From UMGS755 sp045590535 (GTDB taxonomy: Bacteria; Bacillota; Clostridia; UBA1381; UBA9506), in NCBI GenBank assembly GCA_045590535.1, contig JAZNRE010000010.1, forward strand, positions 1-29,804: a stretch of 29,804 bases of DNA. Reading direction: 5' to 3'. The position numbers were made by a program, and so were the translations under genes. Every line of letters starts with the position of its first letter. Position 1 is the first letter of the stretch. The notes under the pieces are model-generated. The model worked only from the letters and a program-made list of their open reading frames with translations, was not told where the DNA came from and did no database searches. Below, piece by piece: positions 23,304 through 29,804 of this stretch.

Positions 23304-23341
23304 AATAGCTGCCCGCTTATTTCGATAAGCGGGCAGCTATT
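23304..23341. terminator. Long hairpin after spoIVB, shared with the minus-strand micro-gene
   Basis: A perfect 17-bp stem (AATAGCTGCCCGCTTAT with its complement) capped by a TTCG tetraloop. U-tracts are weak on both strands, but its position between convergent units fits a bidirectional terminator. Confidence 0.75.
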
Positions 23342-23364
23342 TAAATAAAACCAATATCTATTCT

Positions 23365-23477
23365 CTACGCTTCCATTGAGAGTATTGCATTTTGTGCAAG
23401 CAAAATTTCTCTAACCTCATTTACATTTACTTGCTCTGGTTGAAGATTATGCTCTACGCATAAGAGATTTTTTTCAT
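23365..23477 (-). pseudogene. Micro-gene for a ~37-aa protein, frame-disrupted in an A7 tract
   Basis: On the minus strand an ATG (23477) has GGAG 9 nt upstream and a good promoter. The annotated frame gives only MKKISYA before TAG. If the run of seven A residues after the ATG had eight, the frame would read MKKNLLCVEHNLQPEQ and VNVNEVREILLAQNAILSMEA, ending at 23365. The second frame is open from before the A-run to that stop. It is either a one-base deletion (dead gene or sequencing error) or a slippery tract whose product needs transcriptional or ribosomal slippage. I do not recognise the peptide. It is about 25 bp upstream of the shared hairpin. Confidence 0.5.
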
Positions 23478-23510
23478 GTTTATACTCTCCTTACTTTTAT
23501 AATTTATTAC

Positions 23511-23539
23511 ATTATATATCTTTGACAAAACCCTGTAAA
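23511..23539 (-). promoter_or_regulatory. Sigma-A promoter of the micro-gene
   Basis: Minus strand TTTACA (23534-23539), 17-bp spacer, TATAAT (23511-23516). It overlaps the divergent AraC promoter, so the two must compete for polymerase. Confidence 0.68.
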
Positions 23540-23550
23540 TCTGATATATT
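23522..23550 (+). promoter_or_regulatory. Sigma-A promoter of the first AraC regulator
   Basis: TTGACA (23522-23527), 17-bp spacer, TATATT (23545-23550), overlapping the micro-gene promoter on the other strand. Confidence 0.68.
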
Positions 23551-23585
23551 ATAATAAATTTATAAAATATTAAAGAGGTGATGGT

Positions 23586-24320
23586 ATGAAATTTTTAAGT
23601 GAAATAATTGTAAGAGAAAACTTTGTTATTGAATATGGCTCTCATGTGATGGACTCTGTGCTCGTTGTATTGGAGGGGCGTTTTGTCTTTTCAATACATG
23701 GCGTTAGTTATACGGCAGAAAAAAACGACATCTGCATTTTTCCTAAAGACACGGTGTTTGAAAGAATTGTGCAGGATAAGATAAAATGTATCTATCTTCA
23801 ATTTGACGCTTTCCCCATGCCCATCTCTTCCGGTTTATTAAAAACAAAAGACCCTGCCCGCACCCAAAATACAATTGAGCACTTAACCCGGTCGGTAATC
23901 GAAAAGAATGAAGAAATGGCAAAGCATTTCATGATGGATATATTGCTTTTACATAATGCACCACCGGTCAATACAATGTCTGACGACCCTATTGTTTCGG
24001 CATGCATTGCATATTTTGGCGAGCATTGCAAAGAGTACATCACCCTGGATGTGCTCGTTAAAAAATTCTTTATTTCAAAACAGAGTTTAATTTTAAAATT
24101 TAAAAAACACACCGGCAAAACACCAATGGAATATCTAAACTTTATCCGCATTGATTCGGCCAAGCTGCTACTCAGAGACACAAGCCTGTCCATTGGCGAA
24201 ATCGCCGCAAAATGCGGTTTTGACAACATCTATTATTTCAGCAACTGTTTTAAAACCGCCACGGGGATCTCCCCTTCCCGCTACAAATCGCAGATTGTCA
24301 GCGGCACAAAACACTTTTAA
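23586..24320 (+). CDS. AraC-family transcriptional regulator
   Basis: A 244-residue regulator with an N-terminal cupin-like sensing domain (~1-85: VLEGRFVFSIHGVSYTAEK, DICIFPKDTVFER) and a C-terminal double helix-turn-helix (~145-240: LDVLVKKFFISKQSLILKFKKHTG, SIGEIAAKCGFDNIYYFSNCFK, GISPSRYK). The ligand and target are not evident. It is monocistronic, convergent with the second AraC gene, and divergent from the micro-gene with overlapping promoters; self-regulation or control of the micro-gene is possible. GAGGTGATGG precedes the ATG. Confidence 0.88.
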   Translation: MKFLSEIIVRENFVIEYGSHVMDSVLVVLEGRFVFSIHGVSYTAEKNDICIFPKDTVFERIVQDKIKCIYLQFDAFPMPISSGLLKTKDPARTQNTIEHLTRSVIEKNEEMAKHFMMDILLLHNAPPVNTMSDDPIVSACIAYFGEHCKEYITLDVLVKKFFISKQSLILKFKKHTGKTPMEYLNFIRIDSAKLLLRDTSLSIGEIAAKCGFDNIYYFSNCFKTATGISPSRYKSQIVSGTKHF

Positions 24321-24329
24321 AAAGTGTTT
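24309..24329. terminator. Weak shared terminator between convergent AraC genes
   Basis: AAACACTTT pairs with AAAGTGTTT; the 3-nt loop is the TAA stop of the first AraC gene. Only a poor U-tract follows. Confidence 0.45.
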
Positions 24330-24339
24330 GCCTTTTGAT

Positions 24340-25128
24340 TTATAATTTATTAAAGCCCGTTACCTTTTGCGAGGGCGTAACATTAAACATTTTTTTATAT
24401 TGCTTATAAAACCCTGAATAGTCATTAAATCCGCACTCAATGGCAACGGCTGTTGCCGCTTCTCCCGACATAATTCGGTGATAGGCGTTGATAAGCCGTT
24501 TTTTAATGATGAACTTATGCAGGGGTATGTTCATTTCCCGCTTGAAAACATGGGAAAGGGATGAGGGTGAAATCATGCACTCTTTGGCAATTTCATTAAT
24601 GATAATCTTTTTGTTTATATTGTGATTGATATATTCAACCGCATGCTTAACATAAGGATTTTGAATGTTTTCTGATGCAAAAACATTGCTCTTTTCAGCA
24701 ATCTCATTGAATAATAAAACCAATGTGGCATCCAAAATTTTACAGCCGTTTTCACTTGATGCATGTATGAGTTTTTTAAATAAAAAGTCAATATCCTTAT
24801 CCTCCGTTATAATGGTTTGAGACAGCATTTTGTCGCTGAAAAAGCTCAAATATTCTGGTGAATCGTAAAAATGGATAACACATCGGCGATAATTTTCATG
24901 ATTGCCATGGATGAGAATCTGATGGTAGGTTTCTTTGGGAATTACAATTAAGGTGCCGGGTTTAATGGGAAGGTGAATGTCTTCACTGATGAACTCTGCG
25001 TCACCACCCATAAACAAAATAATTTCATGGTAGACATGAAATTCCTTGCCCGACTCAACGCTACGACCTTTTGCATATTTAAAAATTGTCTTGTTTGTTC
25101 TAATATATTTTTCAAAAATATCTGCCAT
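24340..25128 (-). CDS. AraC-family transcriptional regulator, probable controller of the galactonate genes
   Basis: A 262-residue regulator with an N-terminal cupin AraC-binding domain (HVYHEIILFMGGDAEFI, LPIKPGTLIVIPKETYHQILI) and a C-terminal double helix-turn-helix (IIINEIAKECMISPSSLSHVFKREM, AATAVAIECGFNDYSGFYKQYK, VTPSQ). I start at 25128 (MADIFEKY), 8 nt after AAGG; the earlier ATG and GTG are too close to the ribosome site. It is transcribed divergently from the aldolase-dehydratase pair across a 117-bp gap, the usual layout for a local sugar-acid regulator. The ligand is inferred, not seen. Confidence 0.87.
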   Translation of the reverse strand: MADIFEKYIRTNKTIFKYAKGRSVESGKEFHVYHEIILFMGGDAEFISEDIHLPIKPGTLIVIPKETYHQILIHGNHENYRRCVIHFYDSPEYLSFFSDKMLSQTIITEDKDIDFLFKKLIHASSENGCKILDATLVLLFNEIAEKSNVFASENIQNPYVKHAVEYINHNINKKIIINEIAKECMISPSSLSHVFKREMNIPLHKFIIKKRLINAYHRIMSGEAATAVAIECGFNDYSGFYKQYKKMFNVTPSQKVTGFNKL

Positions 25129-25145
25129 TTGCATCACCTTATTCT

Positions 25146-25174
25146 ATTGTAGTGCATCGTTGCAAAAAAATCAA
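25146..25174 (-). promoter_or_regulatory. Sigma-A promoter of the second AraC regulator
   Basis: Minus strand TTGATT (25169-25174), 17-bp spacer, TACAAT (25146-25151). The leader is only about 10 nt. No convincing plus-strand promoter for the aldolase was found, which suits activator-dependent expression. Confidence 0.65.
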
Positions 25175-25245
25175 TATAAAAAGCATAAAAAACCATATAT
25201 ATTGATAAAATTTAATGTTAAAATTAAGATAAGGAGGTATTATAT

Positions 25246-25899
25246 ATGAAAAAAACTGTTATTGAAGCCATTGAAAAACATAAAATCATTGCCATTTTAA
25301 GAGGCATTCCGGAAGAAAAACTAATTTCCGTCGCTGAAGCATTGTACGAAGGCGGCATCCGGCTTTTAGAGGTTACCTACTCGGCAAACGGTAAGGTCAG
25401 CGACGAAGAAACCGCCGGCTATATTAAAAAGCTGGCTGAGCATTTTGACGGCAGAATGTATATTGGTGCAGGCACTGTTTTAACTGAAAAACAGGTTCAG
25501 CTCACACAAGCCGCAGGCGGATTGTTTATCATCTCCCCCAACACCGATGAAGATGTTATTAAAGAAAGCAGCAAATGCTCATTGGTATCCATCCCCGGTG
25601 CGCTGACCCCTTCAGAAATTGTTGCCGCACATAAATACGGCGCCGATTTTGTGAAGCTCTTCCCTATTACAAACCTTGGTCCTGATTATGTTAAAGCCGT
25701 TAAAGCACCCATTAGCCACATTAAACTTTTAGCTGTTGGAGGCATTAACGAAAACAATATGGAAACTTACCTCGCTGCCGGTGTTTGCGGCTTTGGCGTG
25801 GGCTCCAACATCACCGATAAGAAAATGATTGCCGAAAACAATTGGGACGGCATTGCCAACCTTGCCAAAGAATATACAAAAGTGGTCAATATTGCCTAA
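25246..25899 (+). CDS. KDPG/KHG aldolase family, probable 2-dehydro-3-deoxy-6-phosphogalactonate aldolase
   Basis: A 217-residue class I aldolase with a TIM barrel, trimeric in the family. The Schiff-base lysine is K137 in ADFVKLFPI, with AILRG (phosphate-site Arg19), GIRLLEVTYSA (Glu42) and GAGTVLT. The C-terminal GVGSNITDKK loop binds phosphate. The family splits KDPG, KDPGal or 4-hydroxy-2-oxoglutarate into pyruvate plus an aldehyde. The galactonate dehydratase gene 26 nt downstream points to the KDPGal (DgoA) reaction. AAGGAGG lies upstream of the ATG. No kinase for KDGal is encoded here. Confidence 0.88.
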   Translation: MKKTVIEAIEKHKIIAILRGIPEEKLISVAEALYEGGIRLLEVTYSANGKVSDEETAGYIKKLAEHFDGRMYIGAGTVLTEKQVQLTQAAGGLFIISPNTDEDVIKESSKCSLVSIPGALTPSEIVAAHKYGADFVKLFPITNLGPDYVKAVKAPISHIKLLAVGGINENNMETYLAAGVCGFGVGSNITDKKMIAENNWDGIANLAKEYTKVVNIA

Positions 25900-25925
25900 A
25901 ATATAAAGAAGTGAGGATAAATCAA

Positions 25926-27074
25926 ATGAAAATAATTGATGTGCAAACCTATTTTGTGCGCCCTCGTTGGGGCTTTGTAGAAATCACAACCGATAATGGC
26001 TATGTTGGTTGGGGTGAGGCCGTTTTAGAGGGACACGCGGCTGCTGTTTTGGCTTGTGTTAACGAAATGAAGGATTACCTCATCGGCCAGGACCCTGCCA
26101 ACATTGAAGGCCTGTGGGAAACCATGTATCGTGCCGGTTTTTATCGTGGCGGTGGCGTGCTTATGAGCGCCATTTCCGGTATTGACCAGGCTCTTTGGGA
26201 TATTAAAGGAAAAGTGTTTAACGCCCCTGTTTATGAGCTTATGGGTGGTAAATGTCGCGACAAAATGAAAGTTTATTCCTGGATTGGCGGCGACCGTCCC
26301 TCTGATGTGGGCAAAGCTGCAAAAGAAAAGCAAAATGAAGGCTTTCGTGCCATCAAAATGAACGCAACCGAAGAACTGCAAATGATTGACAGCTACGATA
26401 AAATCGATGCTGTTTTAGAAAGAGTTGCAGCCATTCGTGAAACTTGCGGAAAATATTTTGGCATCGCCATTGATTTTCACGGTCGCGTGCATAAACCAAT
26501 GGCAAAGGTTCTTGCCAAAAAGCTGGAAGAGTTTGATCCCATGTTTATTGAAGAACCCGTTCTTTGTGAAAATATGGAGGTATTTAAAGAGCTGGCTCTT
26601 TGCACAAACATTCCCATCGCAACCGGTGAGCGTCTGTTTTCAAAGTTTGATTTTAAACGCCTTTTAACCTGTGGCGGTGTTGACATTGTGCAACCTGATT
26701 TGTCCCACGCAGGCGGCATAACCGAGGTTAAAAAGATTGCAGCTATGGCCGAAAGCTATGATGTGGCCTTGGCGCCTCACTGCCCCTTGGGTCCCATTGC
26801 ACTGGCGGCCTGCTTAAATGTTGATGCCACCTCTTATAACGCTGTTATTCAGGAACAAAGCATTGGTATTCATTATAACGTCGGCAAGAGCGTGCTTGAT
26901 TATGTTACCAATCAGGAAGACCTTAAGTTCACCGATGGTTTTGTGAATCTCCCCAAACTGCCGGGTCTTGGTGTGGCGGTTAACAAAGAGCTTGTTTTAG
27001 AAGAAAACAAAACACCGCACAATTGGAAAAATCCCGTTTGGCATCACGAAGACGGCTCCGTTGCCGAGTGGTAA
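25926..27074 (+). CDS. dgoD: D-galactonate dehydratase
   Basis: A 382-residue enolase-superfamily enzyme that dehydrates D-galactonate to 2-keto-3-deoxy-galactonate. The DgoD residues are all visible and fall at the E. coli numbering: Asp183 and His185 in AIDFHGRV, Glu209 in FIEEPV, Glu235 in ATGERLFS, then APHCPLGPI (His285 region) and QEQSIGIHYN (Glu310 region). The start at 25926 (MKIIDVQTYFVRP) has GAGGAT upstream; a longer frame overlaps the aldolase gene and is not conserved. It forms an operon with the aldolase and ends at a strong terminator. Confidence 0.95.
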   Translation: MKIIDVQTYFVRPRWGFVEITTDNGYVGWGEAVLEGHAAAVLACVNEMKDYLIGQDPANIEGLWETMYRAGFYRGGGVLMSAISGIDQALWDIKGKVFNAPVYELMGGKCRDKMKVYSWIGGDRPSDVGKAAKEKQNEGFRAIKMNATEELQMIDSYDKIDAVLERVAAIRETCGKYFGIAIDFHGRVHKPMAKVLAKKLEEFDPMFIEEPVLCENMEVFKELALCTNIPIATGERLFSKFDFKRLLTCGGVDIVQPDLSHAGGITEVKKIAAMAESYDVALAPHCPLGPIALAACLNVDATSYNAVIQEQSIGIHYNVGKSVLDYVTNQEDLKFTDGFVNLPKLPGLGVAVNKELVLEENKTPHNWKNPVWHHEDGSVAEW

Positions 27075-27091
27075 AAACAAACAAAAACAAC

Positions 27092-27125
27092 AACCCCTCA
27101 TGCATTTTGATGCATGAGGGGTTTT
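27092..27125. terminator. Bidirectional terminator between dgoD and mutS2
   Basis: A perfect 14-bp stem (AACCCCTCATGCAT with ATGCATGAGGGGTT), TTTG loop, U-rich on both strands. Confidence 0.9.
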
Positions 27126-27136
27126 CATTTTATAAA

Positions 27137-29497
27137 TTATTTTAATGTGACAATGGTTACGCCGGTATCTCCTTCGCCCAATTGACCCATGCGAGATTCC
27201 TTAATCATAGGGTGCTTCTTTAGATAATCGGTAATGCCTTTGCGCAAAACGCCGGTGCCTTTGCCGTGAATCACCGTAACGGTTTGCAAATTAGCTAAAA
27301 GCGCCTGGTCAATAAAGCGGTCAACCGCCATCAAAGCCTCATCCAAGGTTTGACCCCGCAGGTCAATTTCCGTTTTCACATGGCTTGTGCCTGCCGAACG
27401 GGAAACATAGGATGTGGTTTGTTTTTTTTCTTGACTCCGCTCAAAAACAAGGTCATCAAGCTTTGCCTTAATTTTCATAATGCCGGCCTGCAACTGAACA
27501 TTGCCGTTTTGGTCGGGCTTTTCTAAAACCGTAGCCATTTGGTCTAACGATATGATTCTGACGCTATCCCCCGGTTTTAAATTTTTCGGCGGTTTGCCGG
27601 CCCGTTTGGGCGTCTGATTCTTTTTGCCCGCCAACTTTTCTTGCTGCTCACGGAGTGCAGCTTTGGCTTGTTCCGCCTGCTGCAACGCTTCTTTTAAGGC
27701 AGCGTTATCACGAATGGAACGAAGCTCTTTTAAGGTGCGTTGGGATTCTTCTTTTGCATTTTCTAAAATGCGCATAGCCTCTGTTCGTGCCTCTTCAAGC
27801 ATCTTCACTCGCTGAGCATCCAGTGCATCGCGTTCTTTGGTTAAAGATGCGCGCAGAGAACGAATGTCGCGGTTCATGGTTTCTGCCTGACGCCGTTGCT
27901 GTTCTGCCTTTTGGCGATTTTTTTCAAGTCGAGCAAGCACATCTTCCATTTGCACATTTTCATTCTTCAAAAGGGATGAAGCACTATCCAAAATTGTCTC
28001 AGGCAGGCCAAGACGGCGGGAAATAGCAAAAGCGTTACTCTTGCCGGGCACACCAATCAAAAGACGGTAGGTTGGCGAAAGGGTTTTTATATTAAATTCA
28101 CAAGATGCATTTTCAACACGGGATGTGGTCAGCGCATACATTTTCAGTTCACTGTAGTGGGTTGTGGCAGCCGCTTTAGCACCCATGCTGCGCACATAGT
28201 CTAAAATAGCAATGGCAAGGGCTGCACCCTCTGTGGGGTCTGTGCCGGCACCCAACTCATCGGCTAAAACCAAGCTGTTTTCGTCAAGCCGCTCTAAAAT
28301 GCTGACCAGGTTCACAACATGAGAAGAAAAGGTGCTCAGACTTTGCTCAATGCTCTGCTCATCACCAATATCAGCAAAAATGTTGTTAAAAACAGCTATG
28401 CGGCTATGCTCATCGGCTGTGATGTGCAAGCCCGATGCTGCCATTAAGGATAAAAGACCTAAAGTTTTGAGTGAAACGGTTTTACCGCCGGTGTTGGGGC
28501 CCGTAATCACCAAGGTGTCAAAATCTTCACCCAGATAAATGTCTACAGGTACTACTTTTTTAGGGTCTAATAAGGGATGGCGACCCTTTTGAATGTTCAC
28601 AATGCCATCTTTATTCAAAACCGGCTCTGTGCCATGATGCGAAATGGAAAGCTTGGCTTTTGCAAAAAGAAAATCAAGCTCATAAAGGGCGGATAAATTG
28701 CCCGCAAGTTCTGCCTGATATTCACTGACAAAAGCCGAAATTTCAGCTAGAATGCGGTCGATTTCCTCTTTTTCCTCAGCGTCTAATGCCGCTAAAGAAT
28801 TGGTGATGTTCACAACCGCCATAGGTTCAATAAAATAGGTTGCACCTGAGGATGACGCATCGTGCACAATGCCCTTGATTTCGTTTTTCGCCTCTGCCCG
28901 CACCGGCAAAACATAGCGGTCACCGCGCATGGTGATGATGGGGTCTTGCAAGGCCTTTTGATATTTGGGTGAAGCAATCATTTCCTGCAGGGTGTCACGG
29001 ATTTTAGCCGATAGGGTTTTCTTTTTACGGCGAATTTGGTAAAGCACCGGGCTGGCCCCGTCTGCCATGTCTTCTTCCGATAAAATGGCATCGTCAATCC
29101 GGTCCGAAACACTGCGCAAGGGATTTAAAACAGAGGCAAGACTCATGATGGTGCCTGCCTCTAACGCTTTGTCATCTTCTAAATATCGTTTAATGCTACG
29201 AGCCGTTTTACAAAGACCGGAAACCGATAAAAGTTCCCGCATGTTCATGGCGCCGCCCCGCTCTGCCCGCAACAAAGCTGCCGTTATGTCATAAAGCTTC
29301 ACGCCCGGCGGATTGCCACGGCGCAAAAGGACATTAACGGCCTCGGTGGTTTGTCTTTGCCAGTCCTGCGCCTCTATTAAAGAAGCTGTGGGGGTTAAAG
29401 ACAAAATACGCTTTTGCACCGGTTCGTTTTGAGTGTATGCAGCTAACCGATGCAAAATTTTATCAAATTCAAGTGTGATGAATGATTTTGTATCCAT
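27137..29497 (-). CDS. mutS2: MutS2/RqcU: MutS-family ATPase with Smr domain
   Basis: A 786-residue cytoplasmic protein. Core MutS clamp/lever domains come first, then the ABC ATPase with Walker A ITGPNTGGKT (near 330), Walker B LADELGAGTDPTEGAAL, and THYSELK. A long coiled coil (~510-620, rich in Glu/Gln/Arg) and a KOW-like stretch (KPGDSVRIISL) precede the C-terminal Smr domain (IDLRGQTLDEA, VIHGKGTGVLR; ~710-786). MutS2 acts on branched DNA and, in Bacillus, splits collided ribosomes. No MutS mismatch domain I is present. GGAG precedes the ATG; the TPR gene lies 27 nt upstream in the same direction. Confidence 0.95.
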   Translation of the reverse strand: MDTKSFITLEFDKILHRLAAYTQNEPVQKRILSLTPTASLIEAQDWQRQTTEAVNVLLRRGNPPGVKLYDITAALLRAERGGAMNMRELLSVSGLCKTARSIKRYLEDDKALEAGTIMSLASVLNPLRSVSDRIDDAILSEEDMADGASPVLYQIRRKKKTLSAKIRDTLQEMIASPKYQKALQDPIITMRGDRYVLPVRAEAKNEIKGIVHDASSSGATYFIEPMAVVNITNSLAALDAEEKEEIDRILAEISAFVSEYQAELAGNLSALYELDFLFAKAKLSISHHGTEPVLNKDGIVNIQKGRHPLLDPKKVVPVDIYLGEDFDTLVITGPNTGGKTVSLKTLGLLSLMAASGLHITADEHSRIAVFNNIFADIGDEQSIEQSLSTFSSHVVNLVSILERLDENSLVLADELGAGTDPTEGAALAIAILDYVRSMGAKAAATTHYSELKMYALTTSRVENASCEFNIKTLSPTYRLLIGVPGKSNAFAISRRLGLPETILDSASSLLKNENVQMEDVLARLEKNRQKAEQQRRQAETMNRDIRSLRASLTKERDALDAQRVKMLEEARTEAMRILENAKEESQRTLKELRSIRDNAALKEALQQAEQAKAALREQQEKLAGKKNQTPKRAGKPPKNLKPGDSVRIISLDQMATVLEKPDQNGNVQLQAGIMKIKAKLDDLVFERSQEKKQTTSYVSRSAGTSHVKTEIDLRGQTLDEALMAVDRFIDQALLANLQTVTVIHGKGTGVLRKGITDYLKKHPMIKESRMGQLGEGDTGVTIVTLK

Positions 29498-29524
29498 ACT
29501 GACTCCATAGCCTAACTTTTTGGT

Positions 29525-29804
29525 TTAGCCTTCTAACTCATTCAAAAGCTTCTGTACATCTTCATGAGTTACAGCGCTGATGAAGGAAGAGCGAATGGTT
29601 AAGGCATGCTCTAAATGTTCTTTTGCATCCTCTGTTTTGCCCAATGCTTTTTCAACAACCGCTGCATCATAATAGGCTTCAATAAAGCCCGGATTTAATG
29701 CCATAAGCTTTTCTACATAAGTATAGGCTGTTTCTGGCTGTTTCATTTTGGTGTAAAGCTGCACTAAGTTATCCAAAATAATGGCATCTTCCTGATTGTA
29801 ATCA
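29525..29804 (-). CDS. TPR-repeat protein, C-terminal part (5' end beyond window)
   Basis: The minus frame is open from the window edge to TAA at 29525 (about 92 residues). It contains tetratricopeptide helices: NLVQLYTKMKQPETAYTYVEKLMALNP followed by FIEAYYDAAVVEKALGKTEDAKEHLEHALTI (quoted pieces: LVQLYTKMKQPETAY, EAYYDAAVVEKALGKTEDA). The final segment SAVTHEDVQKLLNELEG is a short helix. TPR proteins mediate protein contacts; the partner is unknown. It is probably cotranscribed with mutS2. Confidence 0.8.
   Translation of the reverse strand, partial: DYNQEDAIILDNLVQLYTKMKQPETAYTYVEKLMALNPGFIEAYYDAAVVEKALGKTEDAKEHLEHALTIRSSFISAVTHEDVQKLLNELEG

Noticed and set aside
25202..25230. TTGATA-N17-TAAGAT before the aldolase
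   Set aside because: Transcription would start at or within the ribosome site, so it cannot be the working promoter.

Overview
The window looks like chromosomal DNA from an endospore-forming anaerobic member of the Clostridia (Bacillota). The evidence is two sporulation genes (spoIVB and a pdaA-type deacetylase), an S-layer-homology surface protein, a pyrophosphate-dependent phosphofructokinase, a T-box leader, a cobalamin riboswitch, a methionine synthase whose reactivation domain is a separate gene, and many textbook sigma-A promoters and intrinsic terminators. No transposase, integrase, phage gene or CRISPR array was found. The novelty lies in leaders, small genes and intergenic structure.

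Layout. Positions 1-2125 (minus): a secreted transcobalamin-like protein, cut by the window edge, behind a complete cobalamin riboswitch with its own promoter and terminator. 2143-6096 (minus): a HAD nucleotidase, a small membrane-anchored protein, and a two-gene SGNH/MBOAT O-acetyltransferase unit. 6146-7912 (minus): PPi-phosphofructokinase. 7990-12039 (plus): a one-carbon/methionine operon (metF, reactivation subunit, metH). 12044-13589 (minus): a phosphohexomutase. 13610-18651 (plus): a CBM9-like protein, an SLH surface protein, an SDR, a creatininase-family hydrolase and a ceramidase-like hydrolase. 18672-20436 (minus): a stand-alone trpB behind a T-box, a tiny Trp-ending leader peptide and another hairpin. 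20519-20775: a tree-like array of palindromes next to tRNA-Arg(CCU). 21028-23248 (plus): pdaA-like and spoIVB. 23365-25128: a frame-disrupted micro-gene and two AraC-family regulators. 25246-27074 (plus): KDPG/KDPGal aldolase and galactonate dehydratase. 27137-29804 (minus): mutS2 and the C-terminus of a TPR protein.

How it fits together. Cobalamin links the left part: the riboswitch-controlled protein probably captures corrinoids and MetH consumes methylcobalamin, with MetF supplying methyl-THF and a separate subunit reactivating MetH. Tryptophan supply is under apparent dual control, with a T-box whose specifier can be read as UGG followed by an eight-residue leader peptide ending in Trp. 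The divergently transcribed AraC protein probably controls the aldolase/galactonate dehydratase pair. Two genes for exported proteins (the SLH protein and SpoIVB) have their Shine-Dalgarno sequences buried in long hairpins, which suggests translational control.

Limits: everything here was read by eye. Family names rest on recognised motifs, not database searches, and RNA structures were not energy-folded.
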